Assembly (NCBI RefSeq): GCF_042477335.2
Contig: NC_091262.1
Coordinates: 15,458,001 to 15,522,000 of the forward strand
Source: Ovis canadensis
Lineage: Eukaryota; Chordata; Mammalia; Artiodactyla; Bovidae
Direction of reading: 5' to 3'
Length of the DNA stretch: 64,000 nucleotides
The position numbers and the translations under genes were made by a program. Positions 23,195 to 33,869 of this stretch are shown here, one piece after another (position 1 is the first letter of the stretch; each line of letters opens with the position of its first letter). Under the pieces are notes generated by a model that saw nothing but the letters and a program-made list of their open reading frames with translations, was not told the origin of the DNA and made no database searches.

Positions 23195-23340
23195 ATACAT
23201 ATACTTATATAATATATAACATTATATTATAAATTTATATATTGTGTTATATATTTATGTTATATTATAAATATACAAAATTATTATATAAATGAATAAA
23301 TTATATTTATATAATTTACATATAAAAATATATATCATTT
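23195..23340. repeat. AT-rich low-complexity tract
   Basis: An irregular TATAATATA / TTATATAA run of about 145 bases with almost no G or C. It is self-complementary at many scales and directly precedes a BovB tail. Confidence 0.85.
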
Positions 23341-23352
23341 AGAAATTTTTTT

Positions 23353-23540
23353 CCCTGATGCTGGGAAAGATTGAAGGCAGGAGGAGAAGGGGATGACAGA
23401 GGACAAGATGATTGGATGGCATCACTGACTCAATGGACATGAATTTGAGCAAACTTCAGGAGATGGGAAGGACAGGGAGGCCTGACATGCTGCAGTTCCT
23501 GGGGTCACAAAGAGTTGGACACACATGAGCAACTGAATAA
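23353..23540 (+). mobile_element. BovB LINE 3' end
   Basis: It runs from CCTGATGCTGGGAAAGATTG to GAGTTGGACACACATGAGCA, followed by the degraded CTGAATAACAAATAAATC tail. Only the last 190 bases are present. Confidence 0.88.
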
Positions 23541-24855
23541 CAAATAAATCATTTTAAAAACTCATCTAGAAGGAGAAAGTAAAGAATTATTATTATTGCT
23601 ATCTGTCCTATTAACAGATCTCTACATTTTCAAATGAAATATGTTTTTAATTGTTTATCTATGGAATCTAGTTCCTAAACAATCTCATATTAGGACCAGG
23701 CCGGAGAGAACTCAATAAGGGATAAACATTTGAAAAGTCTGGGATAGGAAAAGCCAAGAACTAGTATCGCCTCTGAGAATGGAAATGTTTTATTTCCTTC
23801 CAGAAATGTACAATTTGGACAAGGCTATTAAAATACACTACTAGATTGAATTCAGTTCACAGAGAATAGGACGTTCTAGAATATCCTCAAATAAATATTG
23901 AAGGACTTAATTGCAACGGAAACCAACAGCAAATCATAAGAAGCATATAGCCAAGAGAAAATCACATACAGTTAAATGGCTAGGAAAGCACATTTGCTTA
24001 AACGGCGATGTAATTTGGAGTTGTGTCTTAAGTATTGTACTGTGAAATTTCAATTAGGAGCTAAGCGCTGTGAAATGGGCTTTGCTGAAGGACTTTGGCC
24101 AGCCATTAGATGTGCACTACAATTTTCCAAGTATGATATTGACCGAGAGAGTTCAGGATGAAAATTGGTGTTTGTTTGGCTTATAGTGTAAGCGTTTTGA
24201 TGTCTTTCAGAGTTGCATGTTTTCTGTTATGGGGGAGAAGATTGGTGCACCTATTTATAAATACACTGTGCAAAATGTACAGGATATTGTGTAAAGGGTC
24301 AGACTGGAAGTAAAACAAAAAGTGGGAAAATGGAGAAAACTTAACACAGTTGAGTTCCTTTAACGGAAAGAAAAGAAAAAGTCTTCATAATGGTCCCCCT
24401 TCTGGATGAGTTTATAATTTAAAACACAAAGGCACATTGGAAATCTCTTGTTTTACTGTAGGTAGCAGCATTCCTAGAAACAGCTGCCTCAGGGATGACT
24501 TTGTTTGAAGATGTGGTGGTCTGAAGCATCTCTGGTTCTGTCTCCTGAAGTATGAGAGGCGAAACAATGATTTCGTTTCAAGAGTGTTCTTAGAGTTCGT
24601 GAATTTAGTTAATATTATGGGTCTGTCCCTGTGCTTTGCAATACCAAGATAGGATTGTCTGATGAGACTACCTTTGCCAGCTAATGTTGCAACCATAATC
24701 ACCATCTTGCTGGGGAAATATTGGAAGACTGTCAAGTTCCTTCAAGATAGTCTTGCATCCATAGGCTGGAACCTAGCTTAAGTTTGCTCTCAGGGTCCAA
24801 GCAGACAATAAATGCAACCAGCAACTTTTGCCAGGAATTAGAGGGTGCTGGAATT
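23541..24855. other. Unassigned sequence
   Basis: No convincing gene, RNA or repeat. ORFs at 23976-24161 (plus) and 24412-24735 (minus, 107 aa) lack motifs, and the latter overlaps no recognisable family. I treat them as chance. Confidence 0.4.
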
Positions 24856-24857
24856 TG

Positions 24858-25139
24858 TTGAAAGGACTGATGCTGAAGCTGAAGCTGAAGCTCTAATACT
24901 TTGGCCACCAGATATGAAGAATGAACTAACTGGAAAAGACCCTGGTGCTGGGAAAGATTGAAGGCAGGAAGAGAAGGGGATGACAGAGGATGAGATGGTT
25001 GGATGGCATCATTGACTCGATGGACATGAGTTTGAGCAAGCTCCAGGAGTTGGTGATGGACAGGGAAGCCTGAAGTGCTGCAGTCCATGGGGTCCCAAAG
25101 AGTCAGACACAATTGAGTGACTGAACTGAACTGAACTGA
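24858..25139 (+). mobile_element. BovB LINE 3' end
   Basis: It runs from AAAGGACTGATGCTGAAGCT, with a local GAAGCT triplication, to the perfect GACTGAACTGAACTGAACTG terminus at 25137. Confidence 0.9.
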
Positions 25140-25294
25140 GAAAGTGCTGATTAAACAAAGATTATGAACCTGTTACTAATTTCATAAGGAAGAGAATGAT
25201 GTGGAAGGAAATATGGGACTTGGAATCTGAGTTATCTGAGTTCAAATCCAATTCTGTGGCTCAAGAGCTGCCTGAGCTTATGTTGATTTAATTA

Positions 25295-25659
25295 TGTCTT
25301 AGTGTGCTCAGGCTGCTTTAACAGAATACCATTGACTGGGTAGCTTAAATAAATTAATAACATTAAAAAACATTAACTTCTCACCATTCTGGAGCCTGGA
25401 AGTCCAGGATCAAAGTGTTGGTTGATTCAGTTCCCAATGAAGACTTTCTTGCAGACAGTTTGCCTTCTCACTGTATCCTCATGTGGTGGAGAAACAAAGG
25501 GCTCTGGTCTGTTTCTTTCCTCATCAGGGCATTAATTCTATCATGGGTACTCCACCCTCATGACATAATTATCTCCTAAAGGCCCCACCTCCTAATACAT
25601 CACATTGGGTGTTTGGTTTCAATATATGAATTTAAGGCACAAACGTTCACTCTATAACA
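25295..25659 (-). mobile_element. MLT1-type LTR (ERVL-MaLR)
   Basis: This is the antisense of an MLT1-like LTR: GTGCTCAGGCTGCTTTAACA, GGAGCCTGGAAGTCCAGGAT, CTCACTGTATCCTCATGTGG, CTCCTAAAGGCCCCACCTCC, TCACATTGGGTGTTTGG. The ends are TG (25295) and CA (25658-25659). ATTA occurs just outside both ends (25291-25294, 25660-25663), compatible with part of a duplication. Confidence 0.82.
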
Positions 25660-25745
25660 ATTACTTTTAGCTTCATTTTTGTAGTGGGAATAATAAAAAC
25701 TACCTTAATTAAATTTGATGGAAATTAAATTCAGTAAAAATATTA

Positions 25746-28287
25746 GGTCCTGAGAAGAACAAGATGACAGAGAAGTAGGTGGATGTGGAGTGCTTCTCTC
25801 TCCATGGATACATCAGAAATACACCTTCAGATAGAGAAGTGCCTGCACGACACTAGCTGAGAATGGACAGGAGTCCTGACTGATGGACAAGAATATATGG
25901 AGCCGTGCGAAACTCAGTAGGATGAAGAAATAGGGGGAAAACCAGGAGTGTTACTAAGATTGGACCTGCCCTCCGCAGGTGGGGGAACGAAAGCAGGCAT
26001 CCGATCCTCACATCGGGGCAATTGTCTGAGTCAGAGGAGAAACATTTAAGGCTGAGAGTGAAACAGCTGATCTGTGGCAGCTTAAATGGAATGAGAATCA
26101 GACAGTCCTTGCTGCAGCCATATGTACCCTGTACAGGGACGCAGGTCCCCTAGAAGGTACAGTGACTGAGAGCTGGAGCTTAGGGATTGTGGAGCAATCC
26201 CAGGGCAAGGGTTGCTGTTGACTGTGGAGAGACAGACCAAAGGGATGTGAGGGAAGAGATTGTGGTGGGAAATGCATGTGGAGGAAAGCCAGGCAGCCAT
26301 GGAAGCAAGTCACTGCTGAGTCACGCGTAGCGGGTGGAGCCATGACCATAGCCTCTGACTCCCCACATGCCAGCATTGGCAGCTGAACGATAGAGAGGCT
26401 GGCCCATCAAACGCCTGACACACTGAACTACAGAGTAGGACCCCGGTCAGCGGGGTGCCCCTCTATGTGCATGATGCACCGAACAACAGAGAAGGACCCC
26501 AGGCAAGGGAGCCCTCTAAGTGCCTGAACAGTCGGAGCTATGGAGAAAAACCAGCCAAAGAGGCCTTCTGATCATCAGCTAACAGAGACTCTTGTAGGGC
26601 CACACCTCCTGTGGCTGAGGCAGTCCGTGTCCCTGCACACTTGGTGCCAGTGTTGCTGCGATCCAAGCAGCTGCACCACTTTCATGCTCAACCCTCACTG
26701 AGGCAGAGTTTCAACAGACAAAAAAAAAGTCTTGCATCTAGGCATGCGGTGTCACTTCAGTTGTGTCCAACTCTTTGTGACTCTATGGACTGTGGCCACC
26801 ATGCTTCTCTGTCAGGGGGGTTCTCTAAGCAAGACTACTGAAGTGTATTGGCTAATACTGCTTGCCATACCCTTCTAGAGCACTATGTTTCCTGCTGCCC
26901 TAGGCACCAGCTCCCCTGAGTACCTGGTGCTGCCAGAACCCCTGCGACCCAAGCAGCTGCACCACCTCCACACCTGGCCTTCACAGGAGCAAACCCAAAT
27001 CCTCCAGGGCAACCTCAGGAGCAAATCCCAGTGGATGACCCATATGCAGAGGTAGAAATAAAGCCACAATTGAAACCCAGGGGCAGTATGGCTAAGGAAG
27101 AAGACCCAAAACCTTCCCACCAGCTGTACAAGCTGCAGATTAAACCCACGATCAATGAGGCAGACTGTGTGTCTATGGAAAACATAAAAGGACACTGAGA
27201 GCTCCCACAAAAGAAAATGCACTAGTTCTGATAGCTGTGGACATTGGAGTCAAGAACACACAGGAGTAGGACCAGATTAAAATATAAGCTACCCCCACAG
27301 CAGGTCCAGAGACCAGCACAGTGTTTCAGGGCACCCTAGGGAGGTAAGGTGGAATGTGAATCCCAGCGAAGGAAAGGACCCTGACAGCAGTGACTCAAGA
27401 AAAACATATATTTTTTCTATGTTTTGACTTGTTCTGTAGTTACTTTTGGAATTCCCCCCTCCTCTTTTTTTTTTTTGCTTTTCCTTCCCCCCACCACTCC
27501 TGTTGTAATTGTCGATTTTACTGGCATTATGAAATCTAATTAACCTTTTGAGTTTTTGTTTTTAACTCACACTTTTTTATTGTTGTCATAAACCTCTGCC
27601 TCTATATTGGGCTGTTGCAGTTCTGTGGAGTCTTTCCTCCCTTTTTCTCTTTCATTTCCTCTATCTTTTTTTTTTTAAATTTTAGTTTTAATTTTTAAGC
27701 CTATTTTTTTTCTACATTTATACATTTGCTTGCTTTACCTACTGTCCTTTTCCCCTGCAGTTAATCTTTAATATATATAAATCTTCTTAATCTATTCCTC
27801 TATATAACTTTGCATATCTATGCTTTTTTTCCTTACTTTCTTTCCATTCCTCTCAACATATTCGTTAATTTTGCTTCCATTGCCTTTTTCCCACTTGGCA
27901 CCTTGCTTTAGTTTTGTTTTCTAGTTTGTGCTTTAGTTAGCTTTGTTCTAAACTGGTAGATATAATTTTTGGTTTTCTTTGGCTGCCTGGTCAACCTATT
28001 GTACTTTACTTTTGTTGGACTGTTTTGATTTTGCTTATGGTTGTATATTTATATGTGCATATTACATTATTTTAATTATTATTTGCCTGATTTTGTAACT
28101 GCCATTTGTCTGGGGTTCACCTTTGATTTCTAATTTTTTAGTAGTTGTTTTAATTTCACTTAATGCCATAAAAAAAAAAAAAAACCACAAACATGTAGAT
28201 CTTTGTTCCTGACCAGAGATCAAGTTCTGAGCCTTTGGAGTGGGAGCACTGACTCCAAGACCCTGGAGTACCAGAGAATTAACCCTC
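25746..28287 (+). promoter_or_regulatory. L1 5' UTR (host element), decayed
   Basis: It starts AGGTCCTGAGAAGAACAAGATG and includes CTTCTCTCTCCATGGATACA and TACACCTTCAGATAGAGAAG, as in artiodactyl L1 5' UTRs. From 27410 on it becomes T-rich low complexity, up to ACCAGAGAATTAACCCT where BovB entered. In intact L1s this region holds the internal RNA polymerase II promoter. There is no sign that it is still active. ORF 26875-27222 and its neighbours have no family match. Confidence 0.65.
26750..26875 (-). mobile_element. Bov-A-like unit inside the L1 5' UTR
   Basis: CACTTCAGTTGTGTCCAACT to AAGACTACTGAAGTGTATTG is antisense Bov-A, with internal losses. No duplication flanks it. It may be a late insertion, or a unit that was already part of this L1 subfamily's 5' UTR and spread with it, which I suspect. 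Confidence 0.65.
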
Positions 28288-29783
28288 AGATCAGTTCAGT
28301 TCAGTTCAGTCACTCAGTCGTGTCAGACTCTGCCACCCCATGAATCACAGCATGCTAGGCCTCCCTGTCCATCACCAACTCCTGGAGTTCACTCAAACTC
28401 TTGTCCATCCAGTCAGTGATGCCATCCAGCCATCTCATCCTCTGTCGTCCTTTTCTCCTCCTGCCCCCAATCCCTCCCAGCATCAGAGTCTTTTCCAATG
28501 AGTCAACTCTCCACATGAGGTGGCCAAAATATTGGAGTTTCAGCTTCAGCATCAGTCGTTCCAATGAACACCCAGGACGGACCTCCTTTAGGATGGACTG
28601 GTTGGATCTCCTTGCAGTCCAAGGGACTCTCAAGAGTCTTCTCTAATACCACAATTCAAAAGCATCAATTCTTCAGCACTCAGCTTTCTTCAATGTCCAA
28701 CTCTCACTTCTATACATGACAACTGTAGCCTTGGCTAGATGGACCTTTGTTGGCAAAGTAATATCTCTGCTTTTCAATATACTATCTAGGTTGATCATAA
28801 CTTTCCTTTCAAGGAGTAAGCGTCTTTTAATTTCATGGCTGCAATCACCATCTGCTGTGATTTTGGAGCCCCCCAAAATAAAGTCTGACACTGTTTCCAC
28901 TGGTTCCCCATCTATTTGCCATGAAGGCATGGGACCAGATGCCATGATCTTCGTTTTCTGAATGTGGAGCTTTAAGCCAACTTTTTCACTCTCCTCTTTC
29001 ACTTTCATCAAGAGGCTTTTTAGTTCCTCTTCACTTTCTGCCATAAGGGTGGTGTCATCTGCATATCTGAGGTTATTGATATTTCTCTTGGCAATCTTGA
29101 TTCCAGCTTCTACTTCTTCCAGCCCAGAGTTTCTCATGATGTACTCTGCATAGAAGTTAAATAAGTAGGGTGACAGTATACAGCCTTGATGTACTCCTTT
29201 TCCTATTTGGAACCAGTCTGTTGTTCTATGTCCAGTTCTAACTGTTGCTTCCTGACCAGCATACAGGTTTCTCAAGAGGCAGGTCAGGTGGTTTGCTATG
29301 CCCATCTCTTTCAGAATTTTCCACAGTTGATTGTGATCCACACAGTCAAAGGCTTTGGCATGGTCCATAAAGCAGAAATAGATGTTTTTCTGGAACTCTC
29401 TTGCTTTTTCCATGATCCAGCAGTTGTTAGCAATTTGATCTCTGGTTCCTCTGCCCTTTCTAAAACCAGCTTGAACATCTGGAAGTTCACGGTTCATGTA
29501 CTGCTGAAGCCTGGCTTGGAGAATTTTGAGCATTACTTTACTAGTGTGTGAGATGAGTGCAATTGTGCAGTAGTTTGAGTATTCTTTGGCATTGCCTTTC
29601 TTTATGATTGGAATGAAAACTGACCTTTTCCAGTCCTGTGGCCACAGCTGAGTTTTCCAAATTTGCTGGGATATTGAGTACAGCACTTTCACAGCATCAT
29701 CTTTCAGGATTTGAAACAGCTCAACTGGAATTCCATCGCCTCCACTAGCTTTGTCCATAGTGATGCTTTCTAAGGCCCACTTG
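28288..29783 (-). mobile_element. BovB LINE, 5'-truncated, in L1 5' UTR
   Basis: It runs from the CAGTTCAGTTCAGTTCAG terminus (plus-strand view) to GGCCCACTTG, about 1.5 kb. AACCCT occurs at both edges (28281-28286, 29784-29789) and joins the two halves of the host L1 5' UTR. It contains a long open RT frame. Confidence 0.92.
28673..29758 (-). pseudogene. BovB reverse transcriptase fragment, 361 codons open
   Basis: The frame begins MDKASGGDGIPVELF, the RTE-clade N-terminal block, and passes [16 protein letters not shown] (RT motif with the first catalytic Asp), [10 protein letters not shown], and [19 protein letters not shown] (catalytic YADD, intact). It closes at a TGA just after SESWTLKKAEC, where intact copies continue for about 120 codons. 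Endonuclease and N-terminal parts were lost by 5' truncation. It is one of the longest undamaged RT frames here, but it cannot make a whole protein. Confidence 0.9.
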
Positions 29784-29789
29784 AACCCT

Positions 29790-29919
29790 GCTCTTACTGT
29801 TAAGTCACTTCAGTCATGTCCGACTCTGTGCGACCCCATAGATGGCAGCCCACCAGGCTCCCCAGTCTCTGGGATTCTCCAGGCAAGAACACTGGAGTGG
29901 GTTGCCATTTCCTTCTCCA
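29790..29919 (-). mobile_element. Bov-A SINE monomer with perfect duplication
   Basis: Single Bov-A unit, antisense. ACTTGAACCCT is repeated exactly at 29779-29789 and 29920-29930. The duplicated site spans the BovB end and the L1 flank, so this SINE arrived after the BovB. Confidence 0.95.
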
Positions 29920-30291
29920 ACTTGAACCCTAGGGGGTATCAAATAGTGAGAACTCCCATAAAGGAAACCACTTGGATACAAGACCTGGCATCACCCAACC
30001 ACCAGTAGCACCCTGTGTAAGATGCCTCATCCAAACAACAAACGAAACAAAAATACAAACCCAATCATCAGCAGACAGGATTGCCACCTCACTCAGTCTT
30101 GCCCATCAGAGGAAAAGCAAAAAAAAAAAAAAAAAAAAAATCTCAGCAAATTCTCACCCTTTATGAAGCTGACACACACCATCATTGCACCAACCTTAGG
30201 AAGGAAGAAGCCAAAACAAAGAAAGAATTCAAACTTGAAGCCTGGAAAAAAGAGACATCAAACACAGTAAGTTTAAAAAATAAATCATGAA

Positions 30292-32897
30292 GGGGCAACT
30301 GTAAAGATGGCGGAGGAATAGGACGGGAAGACCACTTTCTCCCTCACAAATTCCTCAAAAGAACATTTCAACGCCGAGCAAACTCCACAAAACAACTTCT
30401 GTAGGCTGGCAGAGGACATCAGGCAACCAGAAAAGCAGACCATTGTTTTCAAAAACAGGTAGGAAAAAATATAAAAGACGAAAAAGGAGACAAAGGTGGT
30501 GGGGAGGGAGCTCCGTCCCAGGAAGGGAAGCCTGTCCCGGGAAGGGAATTTTAAGAAGAGAGGTTTCCAAACACCAGGAAACACTCTCCCTGCCGAGTCT
30601 GTGGCGAGCCTTGGAAACACAGAGGGCAACATAACAGGAAGGGAAAAATAAATAAATAATTAAAACCAAGAGATTACAAGCCCAACAGTAACTCCCCCAG
30701 CGGAAAAGCAGCACAGACGCCTGCATCCGCCACTGGGAAGTGGGGGCAGGGCAGGGACACGCGGGAGGCGCGGGCTGCAGAGCTTTGTAAGAATTGGGCA
30801 GGAATGCGCCATGCGCAACCAGAACGACCTAACTTGGGCTAGCAAACCAGACTGTGGGATAGCTACCACGTGAAAAGCTCGAACATAAGACACCGCCAGG
30901 ACCGAGCACAGAACAAAGGATGGAGCGGAAAAAGCTGGCTGCAGACCATCCCCCACCGGGGTCAGGCAGTCAGAGCCATAAGGACTGGAAAGGGGCAATT
31001 GCAGACCCGGAGAGACTTTACTTACCTAACTGCAAGCAGGCTCCTTTGCTAAGACTTCTGGGGGTGCTGGACAGTCACAGTCTGCCTCACGGGGGGCGCC
31101 AGCGGTCCACCCAGAAAGCTGAGCAGCAGCAGCAGAAAAGGTGACAAGCTGCGGCGATCACGCTCGCCAAACTCCTGAGCTACTCGGACCTGGGAAGGGC
31201 ACAAAGCGCAGTCCCAGCCGAATCTGTGCCTCTGAGGGCTGCCTGAGCGCCGAACCTGAGCAGCTTGGACCGGGGAAGTGCACGCAGCCTAGGGCCGGCC
31301 CCAGACAGTTCCCGGCTGAGCATCGTAGAGCCGGAGCGGTTTGTGCGCCGCGAGAAGGGACAGGTCAAGCGGGGCTGAGACACTGCGTGCACACGACAGT
31401 GCTATTTGTTTGCAGCATCCCCCCTCCCCACAGCGCGACTGAACTAGTGAGCCTAAAAAACCAGCAAACAGAAGAAGTTAAACAGAGGGAACCACCTTGG
31501 AAGTGATCCCACATGGCCCACAACATCAGAGAAGGGCCAGATATATTTTTACTATTTTTAAAATCATTCCTTTTTTTGTTTTGTTTTGTTTTGTTTTTGT
31601 TTTTTTTTTCTAACATTTTTTAATCGTTAAGTCTTCTATTTCTCCTCTAATTTTTTATTTCTATAACCTACTATTTAAAAAAAAAAGACTTTTTTTTTTT
31701 TTTTTTTAAGGCTAACACCATATATAGTCTTTGGATGGTTGTTGGTGGGTTTTTTTTTTTTTTAATAATTCTTGTTTTTTTTTTTCTTTCTTTCTTTTTC
31801 CTTCTGCTTCTTTTCTTTAATATTGTATTTTTGAAAATCCAACCTCTATTCTAGATTTTTAATCTTTGCTCTTAGGTTTTTGTTGTCAATTTTGTACATT
31901 TAAAAACCCAAACTTCACTACCCAAGTTTACCTGAGAGCAAGATTACTGGCTTGACCACTCTCTCCTCCTTTGGACTCTCCTTTTTCTCCACCAGGTGGC
32001 CTCTGTCTCTTCTCTCACCCATCTCTTCTCTATCCAACTCTGTGAATCTCTGTGTGTTCCAGACGGTGGAGAACACCTAAGGAACTGGTTACTGGCAGGA
32101 TTTGTCTCTCTCCTTCTCATTCCTCTCTCTTATCCTCCTGGCCACCTCTGTCTACTTCCTCCCTCTCCTCTTCCCCATATAACTCCGTAAATACCTCTGA
32201 GCGGTCCAGACTATAGAGCGCACATAAGGAAGTGACTGGCTAGCTTGCTCTCTCCTCTTTTGATCTCACCGCATCTCATTCCAGTTACCTCTAACTACCC
32301 CCTCCATCTTCTCTTCTCCTTGTAACTCAGTGAACCTCTCTGAGTGTCCCTCAATGTGGAGAAACTTTTCATCTTTAACCTAGATGTTTTATCATCAGTG
32401 CTGTATAGATGGAGAAGTCTAGAGGCTACTGTAAAAATAAAACTGAAAGCCAGAAGCAGGAGGCTTAAATCCAAAGCCTGAAAACATTAGAGAACTCTTG
32501 AATTCAGGGAACATTAAGCAATAGGAGCTCATCAAATGCCTTCATACCTACACCGAAACCAAGCTCCACCCAAGGGCCAACAAGTTCCAAAACAAGACAT
32601 ACCACTCAAATTCTCCAGCAACACAGGAACACTCCCCTGAGCTTCAATATACAGGCAGCTCAAAATTATTCCAAAACCTTTGATGTCTCATAACCCATTA
32701 CGGGTCACTCCACTGCACTCCAGAGAGAAGAAACCCAGCTCCACCCACCAGAACTCCAACACAAGCCTCCCTAACCAGGAAACCTTGACAAGCCACTGAT
32801 AGAACCCCACCCAAAGTGAGGAAGCTCCATAATAAAGAGAACTCCACAAATTACCAGAATATAAAAAGACCACCCCAAACGCAGCAATATAACCAAG
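30292..32897 (+). promoter_or_regulatory. L1 5' UTR / internal promoter, GC-rich
   Basis: It starts GGGCAACTGTAAAGATGGCG; GATGGCG is a YY1-type core as found at mammalian L1 starts. Positions 30480-31440 are GC- and CpG-rich, the only such stretch besides the BovB 5' UTR at 56.3-56.7 kb. After 31540 it turns into long T-runs and pyrimidine-rich text. ORFs in it (30285-30632, 30355-30726 minus; 31141-31506 plus) have no homology that I recognise and reflect composition. A potential sense promoter, activity unknown. Confidence 0.75.
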
Positions 32898-33818
32898 ATG
32901 AAGAGACAGAGGAATACTCAGCAGGTAAAGAAACAGGAGAGTTGCCCACCAAACCAAACAAAAGAGGAAGAAGTAGGGAATCTACCTGAGAAGGAATTCC
33001 AAATATTGATAGTGAAAATGATCCAAAATCTTGAAATCAAAATGGAATCACAGATAAATAGCCTAGAGACAAGGATTGAGAAGATGCAAGAAAGGTTTAA
33101 CAAGGACCTAGAAGAAATAAAAAAGAGTCAAAATATAATGAATAACACAATAAATGAGATCAGAAACACTCTGGAGGCAACAATTAGTAGAATAACGGAG
33201 GCAGAAGATAGGATTAGTGAAATAGAAGATAGAATGGTAGAAATAAATGAATCAGAGAGGAAACAAGAAAAACGAATTAAAAGAAACGAGGACAATCTCA
33301 GAGACCTCCAGGACAATATGAAACGCTCCAACATTCGAATTATAGGAGTCCCAGAAGAAGAAGACAGAAAGAAAGATCATGAGAAAATCCTTGAGGAGAT
33401 AATAGTTGAAAACTTCCCTAAAATGGGGAAGGAAATAATCACCCAAGTCCAAGAAACACAGAGAGTTCCAAATAGGATAAACCCAAGGCAAAACACCCCA
33501 AGACACATATTAATCAAATTATCAAAGATCAAACACAAAGAACAAATATTAAAAGCAGCAAGGGAAAAACAACAAATAACACACAAGGGGATTCCCATAA
33601 CAGCTGATCTTTCAATAGAAACTCTTCAGGCCAGGAGGGAATGGCAAGACATACTTAAAGTGATGAAAGACAATAACCTACAGCCCAGATTACTGTACCC
33701 AGCAAGGATCTCATTCAAATACGAAGGGGAAATCAAAAGCTTTACAGACAAGCAAAAGCTGAGAGAATTCAGCACCACCAAACCATCTCTCCAACAAATT
33801 CTAAAGAATATTCTCTAG
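32898..33818 (+). CDS. L1 ORF1 protein, 306 aa, intact
   Basis: ORF1p is the RNA-binding chaperone that coats L1 RNA as trimers in the cytoplasm. The ATG follows AACCAAG at 32891-32897. Residues about 40-130 are a heptad-rich coiled coil (ISRITEAEDRISEIEDRM and neighbours). Then comes the RRM start NIRIIGVPEEE (about 145-155), and a C-terminal domain with TPRHILIKL, ITADLSIETLQARREW, LYPARISF and LREF. The length of 306 suits ungulate L1 ORF1. There are no internal stops, unlike ORF2 51 bases downstream. It could be translated if transcribed, but there is no evidence of expression. Confidence 0.93.
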   Translation: MKRQRNTQQVKKQESCPPNQTKEEEVGNLPEKEFQILIVKMIQNLEIKMESQINSLETRIEKMQERFNKDLEEIKKSQNIMNNTINEIRNTLEATISRITEAEDRISEIEDRMVEINESERKQEKRIKRNEDNLRDLQDNMKRSNIRIIGVPEEEDRKKDHEKILEEIIVENFPKMGKEIITQVQETQRVPNRINPRQNTPRHILIKLSKIKHKEQILKAAREKQQITHKGIPITADLSIETLQARREWQDILKVMKDNNLQPRLLYPARISFKYEGEIKSFTDKQKLREFSTTKPSLQQILKNIL

Positions 33819-33869
33819 ACAGGAAACACGAAAAGGGTGTATAAACCCGAACCCAAAACAATAAAGTAA

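Noticed and set aside
30285-30726. Minus-strand ORFs of 112-123 codons with hydrophobic runs
   Set aside because: They are antisense to the L1 5' UTR. Their composition follows the GC-rich UTR, not a membrane protein.
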